A DNA stretch of 11,534 nt from Gammaproteobacteria bacterium (lineage in GTDB: Bacteria; Pseudomonadota; Gammaproteobacteria; Pseudomonadales; Halieaceae). The notes beneath the pieces were generated by a model that saw only the letters and a program-made list of their open reading frames with translations, searched no databases and was not told the origin of the DNA. Numbering within the stretch: the first letter of the stretch is position 1; each line of letters begins with the position of its first letter. The DNA is taken from positions 1 through 11,534 of the forward strand of contig JAAEZV010000033.1 of the NCBI GenBank assembly GCA_018222695.1, read 5' to 3'. This document shows positions 1 to 7,729 of the stretch, piece by piece. The translations under genes and the position numbers were made by a program.

Positions 1-794
1 CTGCAGCGGAAATTCGTGTCATGAGAAAGGCGGGGGAAATCAGCGCGGCGGCACATGTGCGGGCCATGCAGGAGTGTCAGCCCGGGCGATACGAGTACCA
101 TCTTGAGGCGGCGATTCAGCACACTTTCTCAGAGCATGGTGCGCGATTTCCAGCCTATAACTCCATTGTAGGATCGGGCGCCAATGCCTGCGTGCTGCAT
201 TACACCGAAAACGCGTCGCGGATGAAGGCCGGCGATCTGGTGCTGATTGATGCCGGTTGCGAATATCAGGGCTACGCTGCCGACATCACACGAACCTTCC
301 CGGTCAGCGGCCAATTTTCTCCAGAACAGAGGGCGATATATGACCTGGTACTTGAGGCACAGCGCGCCGCGATTGCCAAGGTGCGCCCGGGAAACACCTG
401 GAATCAGCCCCACGATGCCACGGTGCGCGTGATCACACGGGGCCTCATTAAGCTGGGCCTGCTGAAGGGAAAGGAGCGGGAGTTGATCAAGGCCGAGGCA
501 TACCGGGACTTCTATATGCATCGCGCAGGCCACTGGCTGGGTCTCGACGTGCACGATGTGGGCGACTATCGCATCGACGGGCGCTGGCGGCAGCTCGAGC
601 CCGGGATGGTGCTGACGATTGAGCCCGGTATTTACATTGCAGCCGACAACACCAAGGTCGCCAAGCGCTGGCGCGGCATTGGCATTCGTATTGAAGACGA
701 CGTGGCGGTGACAGAAACCGGCTGCGACGTACTCACTGCTGATGTGCCCAAGCGCGCGGATGAGATTGAGGCACTGATGTCCGAGGCGTCATGA
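1..794 (+). CDS. pepP: Xaa-Pro aminopeptidase (aminopeptidase P), 3' part
   Basis: Cytoplasmic metallopeptidase of family M24B that removes an N-terminal residue preceding proline. The frame is open from base 3 through the left edge, so the N-terminal domain is missing; the ATG at 21 is internal (codons before it read AAEIRV), not the start. What remains is the pita-bread catalytic domain. Counting from the Met at 21, the five metal ligands expected from E. coli PepP are all present: D77 (VLIDAGC), D88 (AADITRTF), H171 (GHWLGLDVHD), E201 (LTIEPGIY) and E225 (GIRIEDD). The flanking motifs YNSIVGSGANACVLHYTEN and EIEALM are also PepP-like. The stop overlaps the ubiH start by 4 nt (ATGA), giving the conserved pepP-ubiH-ubiI order of gammaproteobacteria. 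Identification is firm; only the 5' end is unknown. Confidence 0.96.
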   Translation, partial: AAEIRVMRKAGEISAAAHVRAMQECQPGRYEYHLEAAIQHTFSEHGARFPAYNSIVGSGANACVLHYTENASRMKAGDLVLIDAGCEYQGYAADITRTFPVSGQFSPEQRAIYDLVLEAQRAAIAKVRPGNTWNQPHDATVRVITRGLIKLGLLKGKERELIKAEAYRDFYMHRAGHWLGLDVHDVGDYRIDGRWRQLEPGMVLTIEPGIYIAADNTKVAKRWRGIGIRIEDDVAVTETGCDVLTADVPKRADEIEALMSEAS

Positions 795-2005
795 GCAACG
801 GGCAGCAAGTCCTGATTCTCGGGGGAGGTCTGGCAGGCCTCTCCTTCGCGATCGCGCTGGCGACAGAGACCCCGACCTTGGACATCACCTTATTGGAAGC
901 GCATCCCTTTCGATCGGGAACACCCAACCCCATGGATACTCGGGGTTCAGCGTTGAACCTACATTCGGTAGAGCTTTTGAACCGCTGGGAGCTTTGGTCC
1001 GCGCTGGCGTCGCACACCGGTGCGATCGGCGATATCCATGTATCCCATCGTGGTCACTTTGGCAGCACTGTGATGACGGCCGAAGAGCTCGACGTACCGG
1101 CATTGGGTTATGTGGTGGAGAATCACGAGCTCGGGCGTGCCCTGCTGGCACGCGCAGAACAATTGGGTGTGACCGTCCGCGCGCCTGTCCGCTGTGTTTC
1201 GCTGGAGGCGGGTGCGGAGAGGCCGGCCGTGCAGACCGACGATGGCGAGCGACTCACTGCAGATCTGGTGCTGCTCGCTGCAGGTGTTGCCGAGGCGTGG
1301 TTTGAAGGGCTCGGTATCGGTGTGGAGGAGCGTCCCACCGGCAATCACGCGGTGGTATTCAATGCGAGCTTTCCCGGAGTGCAGCAGGGGCGTGCCTTCG
1401 AGCGCTTCACGTCCCATGGTCCCCTGGCGGTGCTACCACTGCCGTCCCTGACGCGATCAGAGCAGCGCTTTAATGTGGTGTGGTCGGTCCCGGATAAAGA
1501 GATCGAGACCCTTGGCAACTTGGGGGACGAAGCCTTTATCTCCGCGTTTCAGAACGCCTTCGGTTGGCGACTCGGCCGAGTCAGCGATGTAGGGCAGCGC
1601 AGCCAGTGGCCGCTGGTGCGTCTCAATGCCTCTGAGCAATATCGATCAGGATTTCTTCTGGTGGGGAATGCGGCGCACACGCTGCACCCGGTGGCAGGAC
1701 AGGGTCTCAACCTCTCGCTACGGGAGGCGGGACTGTTGGCGTCTGAGTTGGCGATAGCGGTACGCGAAGGTCAACCCATTGGCCAGTTGGGTAGTTTGAA
1801 TCACTACCTTGAGCACGCCACTGACGAGCAGCACTTTATTACAAGAAGTACGGACCTGCTGGCGACGCTATTCAATCGCCGGGGCCTGCTGCTTGATGCA
1901 CCGAGAAATCTGTCGTTGGCACTGCTCGATCTGGTTCCTGCAGCGCGTGCCCGGGTTGCCAACCTTGGCACCGGTCAGCGCAATGCCCGCGGTTCTCTTG
2001 GGTGA
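791..2005 (+). CDS. ubiH: 2-octaprenyl-6-methoxyphenol hydroxylase UbiH
   Basis: FAD-dependent class A monooxygenase of aerobic ubiquinone synthesis, 404 aa. The N-terminal dinucleotide-binding motif is at residues 9-16 (ILGGGLAG). UbiH-specific signatures are HVSHRGHFG (83-91), GRAFERFTSHGPLAVLP (200-216) and FGWRLG (257-262). The C-terminal FAD motif is VGNAAHTLHPVAGQGLNL (291-308); the Asn in GNAAH, where UbiI and UbiF have GDAAH, is how E. coli UbiH also reads and decides UbiH over its paralogues. The ATG overlaps the pepP stop, with GAGG at 783-786 as ribosome-binding site. Oddity: the middle DG motif, expected as AADGxxS around residues 163-170, reads AAGVAEAW, losing the Asp, Ser and Arg, although the surrounding strand aligns with E. 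coli UbiH. Overall family assignment is firm; full catalytic competence is inference. Confidence 0.93.
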   Translation: MSNGQQVLILGGGLAGLSFAIALATETPTLDITLLEAHPFRSGTPNPMDTRGSALNLHSVELLNRWELWSALASHTGAIGDIHVSHRGHFGSTVMTAEELDVPALGYVVENHELGRALLARAEQLGVTVRAPVRCVSLEAGAERPAVQTDDGERLTADLVLLAAGVAEAWFEGLGIGVEERPTGNHAVVFNASFPGVQQGRAFERFTSHGPLAVLPLPSLTRSEQRFNVVWSVPDKEIETLGNLGDEAFISAFQNAFGWRLGRVSDVGQRSQWPLVRLNASEQYRSGFLLVGNAAHTLHPVAGQGLNLSLREAGLLASELAIAVREGQPIGQLGSLNHYLEHATDEQHFITRSTDLLATLFNRRGLLLDAPRNLSLALLDLVPAARARVANLGTGQRNARGSLG

Positions 2006-2021
2006 CTAGGTTGAGCGGGCC

Positions 2022-3209
2022 ATGACACATCCCGATATCCTGATTGTGGGCGCGGGGGTCGCCGGTCTGTCGCTGGCGAGCGCGCTGGGGCGGGAGGGGT
2101 TCCGTGTCACGGTAATCGATGGCGCTAAGCGCCCGCTGCCACCCACGGCCGATAGAGCTATTGCTGACTGGGACCTGCGTGTCAGCGCACTGACACCGGT
2201 ATCGATCGCTTTTCTGGAGAGGCTGGGAGCCTGGTCAGCGATACCCGCGCGCCGCACCGGTTGCTACACCGGCATGAAGGTGTGGGACGGCCACGGCAGC
2301 GGTCGTATCGGCTTCGACGCCAGCGAGGTCAATGCCCCCTATCTCGGACACATTGTTGAGAACCGGCTGACGCTGCAGGCGCTGTTGCAATGTGCGGAAA
2401 CCTGCCCCGGTGTTGAGGTGCTATGGGAGTGTGCCATGGACGACATGACGCACACCGATTCTGGCTGGGAAATTCGCTGTGAGGAAGGATCGACCTTTTG
2501 CGCGCCCCTCACCGTGGGGGCGGACGGTGCGCGCTCAAGAGTGCGCGAGTGGGCGGCCATGCCAGCGCGGCAATGGAGCTATGAGCAGAGCGCTATCGTG
2601 GGCACCGTGGCACTGTCATCCCGTCATCAAGACACCTGCTGGCAGGCCTTCCTCGACAGTGGTCCGCTCGCTTTGCTACCACTCGCTGACGAAGACAAAG
2701 TGGCCATCGTCTGGTCACTGGATGAGGCGCAGCACGAGCGGATCGCGGCGCTGTCGGATGAGGCATTTGTCTCGGCGCTGAATCGCGCGCTGGGACATGA
2801 TGCGCCGCAGGCGCTCGCTGTGGGTCCGAGAGCGAGCTTTCCTCTCAGGCAGTCTCATGCGGTTGACTACATCGATGAGGGCTTGGTGCTGGTGGCGGAC
2901 GCTGCGCACAGTATTCACCCACTCGCAGGCCAGGGTATCAATCTGGGTCTCAGCGATGTCAGGGTGCTGGCCGAAGAACTGGCAGCGGGTAAAGCCAAAG
3001 GTTTGGCGGTCGACAGCCCGGTCGTGCTCAAGCGCTATCAGCGCCAGAGAAAGACTGAAAATCTCGCCATGATGGCTGCGATGGAGGGATTCAAGCGCGG
3101 CTTTGGCAGCCGGAACCCGCTGGCAGTCATTGCGCGCAATATTGGACTGGGTCTGGTGGATCAACAGGCCTGGATGAAACGCTGGTTCATGGGGCAGGCG
3201 CTCAGCTGA
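2022..3209 (+). CDS. ubiI: UbiI/VisC-family ubiquinone hydroxylase
   Basis: Second FAD-dependent aromatic hydroxylase of ubiquinone synthesis, 395 aa, predicted to hydroxylate C5 of the octaprenylphenol ring as UbiI does. Visible motifs: GAGVAG nucleotide fold (10-15), DLRVSALTP (51-59), CYTGMKVWD (81-89) and YLGHIVEN (107-114), all close to E. coli UbiI; DG motif GADGARSRVR (166-175) intact; FAD motif ADAAHSIHPLAGQGINLG (292-309). The C-terminal MAAMEGFKRGF (351-361) is the UbiI/UbiF-type tail. The usual GDAAH reads ADAAH, an uncommon Gly-to-Ala change. It lies 16 nt after ubiH; the ribosome-binding site is weak (AGG at 2008-2010). Neighbouring pepP and ubiH match the E. coli order pepP-ubiH-visC. 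UbiF-like activity cannot be excluded from sequence alone; the CYTGMxVWD block favours UbiI. Confidence 0.88.
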   Translation: MTHPDILIVGAGVAGLSLASALGREGFRVTVIDGAKRPLPPTADRAIADWDLRVSALTPVSIAFLERLGAWSAIPARRTGCYTGMKVWDGHGSGRIGFDASEVNAPYLGHIVENRLTLQALLQCAETCPGVEVLWECAMDDMTHTDSGWEIRCEEGSTFCAPLTVGADGARSRVREWAAMPARQWSYEQSAIVGTVALSSRHQDTCWQAFLDSGPLALLPLADEDKVAIVWSLDEAQHERIAALSDEAFVSALNRALGHDAPQALAVGPRASFPLRQSHAVDYIDEGLVLVADAAHSIHPLAGQGINLGLSDVRVLAEELAAGKAKGLAVDSPVVLKRYQRQRKTENLAMMAAMEGFKRGFGSRNPLAVIARNIGLGLVDQQAWMKRWFMGQALS

Positions 3210-3324
3210 GCTCTGTTCTCGCGGAGCACGCTGCCTGGTTATCCCATCTTACCCGGGTGACTGACGGTGATCGCTACTACCGCGGCGGGTGAATCCCCCC
3301 CTTGCTCATTGATATTGTCTGACG
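3210..3324. other. convergent intergenic gap, no clear element
   Basis: This 115-nt stretch lies between the 3' ends of ubiI (plus) and the HAD phosphatase (minus). I looked for a shared bidirectional terminator and for short ORFs. The only symmetric elements are the small palindrome ACCCGGGT and distant ACCCG/CGGGT arms; none forms a strong stem next to a T-tract on either strand. Termination here may be Rho-dependent or weakly intrinsic. Confidence 0.5.
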
Positions 3325-3984
3325 TTAGCGCAGTGACATGATCGGCCACTGATTGGCCTCAGCGTGTGAGCGGAGGGTGTCGTCAGGGTCCACGGCTACC
3401 GGATGCCCCACTGCACTCAACAGCGGTAGATCGTTGTGAGAGTCAGAGTAGAACCAGCTGTTGGCGGGGTCTCCGGCCTCGGGATGGCGCTGCCGCCAGG
3501 TGGCGAGATGAGTGACCTTGCCCTCCCGAAAGCAGGGGCTGCCCTGGGCTTTACCGGTATAGCATTCGTCCTGTATGCCGACCCCGCTAGCGAGCCAGTG
3601 CTCAAATCCCAGCCTCGCTGCCACCGGCTCAGCCACCACTGTATGGGTGGCGGTCATCATGAGTAGCGTATCTCCTTTGATACGGTGCTCGTTAAGCAGA
3701 TCAAACGCTTTGTCGAGCAGCATCGGTTCAATGCACTCCGTGACGAATTGCCGCTGCAGCGACCGGACGGCTGATCGCGCCATCCCGGTCAGCGGCTCGA
3801 GTACAAAGTCGAGGTAGGCCGTCATATCGAGCTGACCCGACTGGTAGTCGGCGTAAAACGCGTCGTTTTTTAGCCGGAAGGTGTCTGCCTCAACCAAGCC
3901 GGCATCGCATAAAAACTCGCCCCATCGGTGGTCGGAGTCGCCCGCCAGCAGCGTGTTGTCGAGGTCAAATATCGCCAGTGCCAT
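3325..3984 (-). CDS. HAD-IB (SerB-like) phosphatase, possible histidinol-phosphatase
   Basis: Cytoplasmic HAD-superfamily phosphomonoesterase, 219 aa. All four HAD motifs are present: motif I FDLDNTLL with nucleophile D7 and acid/base D9; motif II Thr111 in MMTATH; motif III K156 (GKVTHL); motif IV D181/D185 ([11 protein letters not shown]). The helical cap between motifs I and II (about 17-100) is the subfamily IB arrangement seen in phosphoserine phosphatase. I do not assign serB, because overall features fit the HAD-IB hypothetical group better than SerB. A Pseudomonas homologue sits beside nudH/rppH and ptsP in the same way; I recall that one (PA0335) being reported as histidinol-phosphate phosphatase, so histidine synthesis is a reasonable hypothesis. 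It is transcribed divergently from rppH. No good Shine-Dalgarno is visible before its ATG; the start is chosen because motif I begins at residue 5. Confidence 0.88.
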   Translation of the reverse strand: MALAIFDLDNTLLAGDSDHRWGEFLCDAGLVEADTFRLKNDAFYADYQSGQLDMTAYLDFVLEPLTGMARSAVRSLQRQFVTECIEPMLLDKAFDLLNEHRIKGDTLLMMTATHTVVAEPVAARLGFEHWLASGVGIQDECYTGKAQGSPCFREGKVTHLATWRQRHPEAGDPANSWFYSDSHNDLPLLSAVGHPVAVDPDDTLRSHAEANQWPIMSLR

Positions 3985-4144
3985 AGGGTGGCCCGATTCG
4001 CTATCGAAGAAAGATGTCTCCCCACGTGCCGTCGAAGGAGGATGTGTGGAAGAATACGGACAGAAGGCCCTTGCCTCAATCCCGGGCCACTATCTGATCA
4101 ACTTCCGGAAAGCGATCTTGGAGCAAGCAGAAGACAAAGAACGC
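3985..4144. promoter_or_regulatory. divergent promoter region, HAD phosphatase / rppH operon
   Basis: The 160 nt between the HAD start codon and the family start of rppH must hold the divergent promoters, but I find no hexamer pair convincing enough to place one. Features seen: a small inverted repeat TTCG-CTAT-CGAA near 3997-4008, and a strong Shine-Dalgarno at 4035-4041. From 4046 onward the region is open in the rppH frame and has coding-like third positions, so part of it may be translated. If so the true intergenic space is only about 61 nt. Confidence 0.4.
4035..4048 (+). promoter_or_regulatory. strong ribosome-binding site with GTG, in frame with rppH
   Basis: AAGGAGG occupies 4035-4041 and is followed 4 nt later by GTG (4046-4048) in the same frame as rppH, 33 codons ahead of its family start. 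No comparable site precedes the GTG at 4145. Either RppH has an N-terminal extension here, or the site serves an out-of-frame ATG at 4042 that overlaps the ribosome-binding site itself and is therefore less likely. Confidence 0.45.
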
Positions 4145-4657
4145 GTGATTGACCGCGACGGCTTTCGCCCCAACGTGGGAATTGTGGTCTGTAATGACCA
4201 CGATCAGGTTTTGTGGGGTCGTCGTATTAACGGTCGCGACTCCTGGCAGTTTCCCCAGGGTGGCATGAACCGCGATGAGAGTCCTGAGGCGGCGATGTAC
4301 CGAGAGCTGGAGGAAGAGGTGGGGCTGCGCCCGGAGTCCGTCGAGCTGTTGGGTCGCACCCAGGGCTGGCTTCACTATCGCCTGCCCAAGCGTTTCATTC
4401 GCAAAACCGAGGACCCCGTCTGTATCGGCCAGAAGCAGATTTGGTTTTTGCTTCGCCTCACAGGCGCTGAGAGTGATATCAATCTGGCGGCCCACGATGA
4501 CCCCGAGTTCGATCATTGGAAGTGGGTGAGCTACTGGTATCCCGTGACCGCCGTCGTTGACTTCAAGCAGGCGGTATACCGGCAGGCATTGAGCCAGTTG
4601 GCAGGTCGTTTGGCGCCAAAGCCACGCACTCAGCGCAGACGCAGGAGACAGCGTTAA
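4145..4657 (+). CDS. rppH: RNA pyrophosphohydrolase RppH (NudH)
   Basis: Nudix hydrolase that removes pyrophosphate from the 5' end of mRNAs, making 5'-monophosphate RNA that RNase E attacks. 170 aa from the GTG at 4145, which gives the family N-terminus (M)[14 protein letters not shown]. coli RppH has 176 aa. The Nudix box GX5EX7REUXEEXGU is perfect at residues 39-61, with metal-binding E54, E57 and E58. Other RppH signatures: SWQFPQGG (33-40), CIGQKQ (93-98) and WKWVSYWYP (125-133). The tail (161-170) is very basic, five consecutive arginines, plausibly touching RNA. The GTG has only a weak purine-rich stretch upstream, while an in-frame GTG at 4046 has AAGGAGG; the longer form would be 203 aa. 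The stop overlaps the ptsP start by 1 nt (TAATG), so the two are translationally coupled. Confidence 0.95.
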   Translation: MIDRDGFRPNVGIVVCNDHDQVLWGRRINGRDSWQFPQGGMNRDESPEAAMYRELEEEVGLRPESVELLGRTQGWLHYRLPKRFIRKTEDPVCIGQKQIWFLLRLTGAESDINLAAHDDPEFDHWKWVSYWYPVTAVVDFKQAVYRQALSQLAGRLAPKPRTQRRRRRQR

Positions 4658-6933
4658 TGCTTGAGGTGCTGCGCCGGCTGATTCAGGACGTGAACGCTGC
4701 GGACTCCCTTGAAGACGCGCTCGCGCTGATCGTCGCTCAAGTCAGAGCCGCGATGCACACCGATGTCTGCACGATTTACCTGCATGACAAAGCCAAACAA
4801 CAACTGGTCTTTCGTGCGACCGAGGGCTTGAACTCAGAGAAGGTCGGTCAGTTCGGGCTGGGTTTCGATGAGGGCTTGGTGGGTTGGGTTGCCACCCGCG
4901 AAGAACCACTGAATTTGGATGATGCCAGCGCGCACCCCCAGTTTCAGTTGGTTGAGGGCCTGGGTGAAGAGCCTTTCAATGCTTTTCTTGGCGCACCCAT
5001 TGTGCATCAGCGTGATCTGCTGGGTGTCTTAGTGGTGCAGCAGGGCGATCACCGCCGATTTTCGGAAGACGAGGAGGCTTTCCTCATTACCGTGTCAGCG
5101 CAGCTGGCAGGTCTGATCGCACACGCAGAGCTGGCGGGTGTGATCCGTAAGTCGGCGACGGTGCCGGAGGATGCGGAGGGCGGCGCGCGCCTGTCAGGGG
5201 TGGCCGCGTGCTCTGGGATCGGTATCGGTATAGCAGCCTGGGTTTCGCCCCATGCCGACTTGCAAACAGTGCCGTCGAGGGAATCATCGGATCGCCGGGC
5301 TGAGCTGAAGGCCTTCAGAGAGGCGCTGGCGAGCGTTCGCAGCGATATTCAGCAGGTTGCTGAGAACCTCGAAGACGAGCTGGGTCCCGAAGATCGCGCT
5401 TTGTTTGGGGTTTATCTGAGCATTCTGGACGATTCCGCGCTGGGCGGAGAGGTGGCGGCGCTGATTAAAGCCGGTGAGTGGGCGCAGGGCGCACTGAGCC
5501 AGGTCATGCTCCGTCACATTCGCCATTTTGAACGTATGGAGCACTCTTATTTGCGCGAGCGCGCAGTGGACGTCCGCGATCTTGGCACCCGGGTGCTGGG
5601 GTACTTGCAGGACGCGAACCGTCAGGAGATCGATTATCCCGATGCGACGGTGCTGGTGGCCGAGGAGCTCACCGCCTCAGCGTTGGGAGAAATTCCGCGG
5701 GAAAAGTTGGTAGGTATTGTGTCGATGCGCGGCAGCGCCAATAGCCATACCGCTATTCTCGCGAGAGCGATGGGCATTCCGGCCGTTGTGGGCGTGGAGG
5801 ATCTGCCGCTCAAGCAGCTACCCGATCGGCAGCTGGTCGTCGATGGTTACAACGGTCGGGTCTACGTGAATCCACATCCCGATTTGCTGTCACGGTTCGA
5901 GGGATTGCTGGCAGAGGATGAGGCGCTTTTTGAGGAGCTAGCGCCGCTGGCTGAGCAGCCGGCGGCGACGTCAGACGGTTACGCTGTGCCGCTATGGGTC
6001 AATACAGGCGTCGCAGCCGATGTGCAGCGGGCGAGGGAGTTTGGCGCTGAGGGTGTCGGGTTGTATCGCACCGAGGTGAGTTTTCTGCTGCGCGATCGGT
6101 TTCCCAGTGAGGAGGAGCAGCGGCAGCTGTATCGCGAGCAGCTGGAGGCTCTGCATCCTTCTCCTGTGACCATGAGAACGCTGGATATCGGTGGCGACAA
6201 GGCGCTCCCCTATTTCCCGATTGAGGAATCCAACCCTTTTCTGGGTTGGCGGGGCATCCGAGTGACCCTCGACCACCCGGAGATTTTTCTGACGCAGGTG
6301 CGCGCTATGCTCAAGGCCAACGAGGGGCTGGGCAACCTGCGTATTTTGCTCCCCATGGTGACTGCGATAGATGAGTTGCGATCTGCGCGGGAGTTAATTT
6401 TGCGCTGCCATAGCGAGGTCATGAGCGAGGGTTTCAGTGCGGATCTGCCCCCCATCGGCGTGATGATTGAAGTGCCCGCCGCTGTATATCTAGCGGGTCC
6501 GCTGGCGGAAGAAGCGGATTTCCTTTCGGTGGGTTCCAATGATCTGACCCAGTATCTGCTCGCCGTCGACAGAGGCAACGCGCGGGTGGCGGATTTGTAT
6601 CAGGCCTTACACCCCGCTGTGCTGGCTGCGTTGCGCGACATTATTGATGCGGCACATCAGCACGATAAATCGGTCAGCATTTGTGGCGAGCTGGCAGGGG
6701 ATCCTCGTGCGGCGCCGCTGCTGGTGGCGATGGGTTTTGATCAACTGTCCATGAATGCGGGGAGTTTATCGGTGATCAAGCGGGTATTGAGCGCGTTTAG
6801 CAGGGACGAGCTGGCACAACTGTTGGCAACCCTGCGTCCTCTGAGATCGTCACAGGAAGTCGTGAGCGCGCTAGATCAAGCGCTGGGTGATCGCGGTCTG
6901 GATATTTTCCTGCGTCGCGGGAGCGCGGTGTAG
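4657..6933 (+). CDS. ptsP: phosphoenolpyruvate-protein phosphotransferase PtsP (enzyme I-Ntr)
   Basis: First enzyme of the nitrogen phosphotransferase system: it takes phosphate from phosphoenolpyruvate and passes it to NPr (PtsO) and then to PtsN, a regulatory rather than sugar-transporting chain. 758 aa, close to E. coli PtsP (748). Order of domains: N-terminal GAF domain (about 1-165), HPr-interacting helical domain (about 180-310), phosphohistidine swivel domain with H364 in GSANSHTAILAR (359-370), and PEP-binding TIM barrel (about 440-710). Barrel motifs: GVGLYRTEVSFL (466-477), TLDIGGDKALPYF (508-520), GWRGIR (530-535), GVMIEVPAA (601-609), VGSNDLTQY (625-633) and the catalytic Cys676 in SICGELAGD. 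The GAF domain distinguishes it from sugar enzyme I. GGAG at 4644-4647 is the ribosome-binding site. No ptsO or ptsN is in the window. Confidence 0.97.
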   Translation: MLEVLRRLIQDVNAADSLEDALALIVAQVRAAMHTDVCTIYLHDKAKQQLVFRATEGLNSEKVGQFGLGFDEGLVGWVATREEPLNLDDASAHPQFQLVEGLGEEPFNAFLGAPIVHQRDLLGVLVVQQGDHRRFSEDEEAFLITVSAQLAGLIAHAELAGVIRKSATVPEDAEGGARLSGVAACSGIGIGIAAWVSPHADLQTVPSRESSDRRAELKAFREALASVRSDIQQVAENLEDELGPEDRALFGVYLSILDDSALGGEVAALIKAGEWAQGALSQVMLRHIRHFERMEHSYLRERAVDVRDLGTRVLGYLQDANRQEIDYPDATVLVAEELTASALGEIPREKLVGIVSMRGSANSHTAILARAMGIPAVVGVEDLPLKQLPDRQLVVDGYNGRVYVNPHPDLLSRFEGLLAEDEALFEELAPLAEQPAATSDGYAVPLWVNTGVAADVQRAREFGAEGVGLYRTEVSFLLRDRFPSEEEQRQLYREQLEALHPSPVTMRTLDIGGDKALPYFPIEESNPFLGWRGIRVTLDHPEIFLTQVRAMLKANEGLGNLRILLPMVTAIDELRSARELILRCHSEVMSEGFSADLPPIGVMIEVPAAVYLAGPLAEEADFLSVGSNDLTQYLLAVDRGNARVADLYQALHPAVLAALRDIIDAAHQHDKSVSICGELAGDPRAAPLLVAMGFDQLSMNAGSLSVIKRVLSAFSRDELAQLLATLRPLRSSQEVVSALDQALGDRGLDIFLRRGSAV

Positions 6934-7722
6934 GTGCTGCCCTATCCAGAGATAGATCCGGTGGCGGTGGCGCTGGGCCCGATCAAGGTGCACTGGTATG
7001 GCCTGACCTATATCGGTGGTCTGGCATTTGCCTGGTGGTTGGCGCGCCGGCGAAGCGCGCAGCCTCATTCGCCCCTAAAGAGAGATCAAGTCGATGACCT
7101 CATTTTCTATGCGGCGATCGGCGTGGTGTTGGGTGGGCGCACGGGATACGCCCTTTTTTATGGTTTTGAGCGCTTGGTCTCTGACCCACTGTGGCTGTTT
7201 CGCGTCTGGGAGGGTGGCATGGCCTTTCATGGGGGCCTTCTGGGCGTGTTGGCGGCCATGGCCTTGTTTGCCCGCCAGCGCGGCATTCAGTGGGGTCAGT
7301 TGATGGATTTTGTCGCGCCGCTGACGCCGGTGGGCCTGGCGCTGGGAAGACTCGGTAACTTCATTGGTCAGGAGTTATGGGGCAGGCCAACAGACGTCTC
7401 TTGGGCCATGATATTCCCCAACGACCCGCTAGCACTGGCTCGCCACCCCTCCCAGCTTTACCAGTTCGCGCTGGAGGGTTGCTTGCTGTTTCTGGTGTTG
7501 CTGTGGTTTAGCCGCAGGCCCCGACCCGCCTGGGCGGTATCCGCCGCTTTCCTCATTGGCTACGGCGTGCTCCGTTTTATCGCGGAGTTTTTCCGCGAAC
7601 CTGATGCCCATATTGGCTTCGACGCCTTGGGCTGGATGACGCGCGGGCAGCTGCTGTGTGTGCCCATGATGATCGCTGGGCTGTGTTTACTCTACTGGGC
7701 TTATCGCCCCAAAAACCGATGA
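6934..7722 (+). CDS. lgt: prolipoprotein diacylglyceryl transferase Lgt
   Basis: Inner-membrane enzyme that transfers diacylglycerol from phosphatidylglycerol to the lipobox Cys of prolipoproteins, the first step of lipoprotein maturation. 262 aa, multi-pass. The start is GTG, immediately after the ptsP TAG with no gap; GGGAG near 6919-6923 is the ribosome-binding site. Family motifs: HWYGLTY (20-26), [11 protein letters not shown] (94-104) with conserved H99, the Lgt signature [14 protein letters not shown] (138-151) with R139 and N142, RHPSQLYQ (170-177), [12 protein letters not shown] (214-225) and TRGQLL (236-241), whose Arg corresponds to essential R239 of E. coli. Hydrophobic segments lie around 20-38, 55-77, 94-112, 125-140, 180-192, 200-220 and 240-256. 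The lgt-thyA pairing is conserved in many gammaproteobacteria. Confidence 0.97.
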   Translation: MLPYPEIDPVAVALGPIKVHWYGLTYIGGLAFAWWLARRRSAQPHSPLKRDQVDDLIFYAAIGVVLGGRTGYALFYGFERLVSDPLWLFRVWEGGMAFHGGLLGVLAAMALFARQRGIQWGQLMDFVAPLTPVGLALGRLGNFIGQELWGRPTDVSWAMIFPNDPLALARHPSQLYQFALEGCLLFLVLLWFSRRPRPAWAVSAAFLIGYGVLRFIAEFFREPDAHIGFDALGWMTRGQLLCVPMMIAGLCLLYWAYRPKNR

Positions 7723-7729
7723 GGCTGCT

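Noticed and set aside
959..1417. Long minus-strand open frame inside ubiH
   Set aside because: Shadow of a GC-rich gene: no recognisable motifs, Cys/His/Arg-rich composition, and the sense frame is firmly UbiH. The same applies to other long antisense frames at 129-554, 2715-3164, 4076-4516, 7748-8209, 9486-10119 and 10525-11402.
3250..3300. Bidirectional terminator between ubiI and the HAD gene
   Set aside because: Only short or widely spaced complementary arms, with a C-run rather than a T-run next to them.
3881..4045. Upstream extension of the rppH frame to an ATG at 3881
   Set aside because: It runs antisense through the first 35 codons of the HAD phosphatase, has no family similarity, and no ribosome-binding site; only the part from 4046 has independent support.
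4042..4152. Small ORF starting ATG at 4042 and ending over the rppH start
   Set aside because: The ATG overlaps its own Shine-Dalgarno, third-position G+C is low, and the product ([15 protein letters not shown]...) looks like a shadow of the rppH frame.
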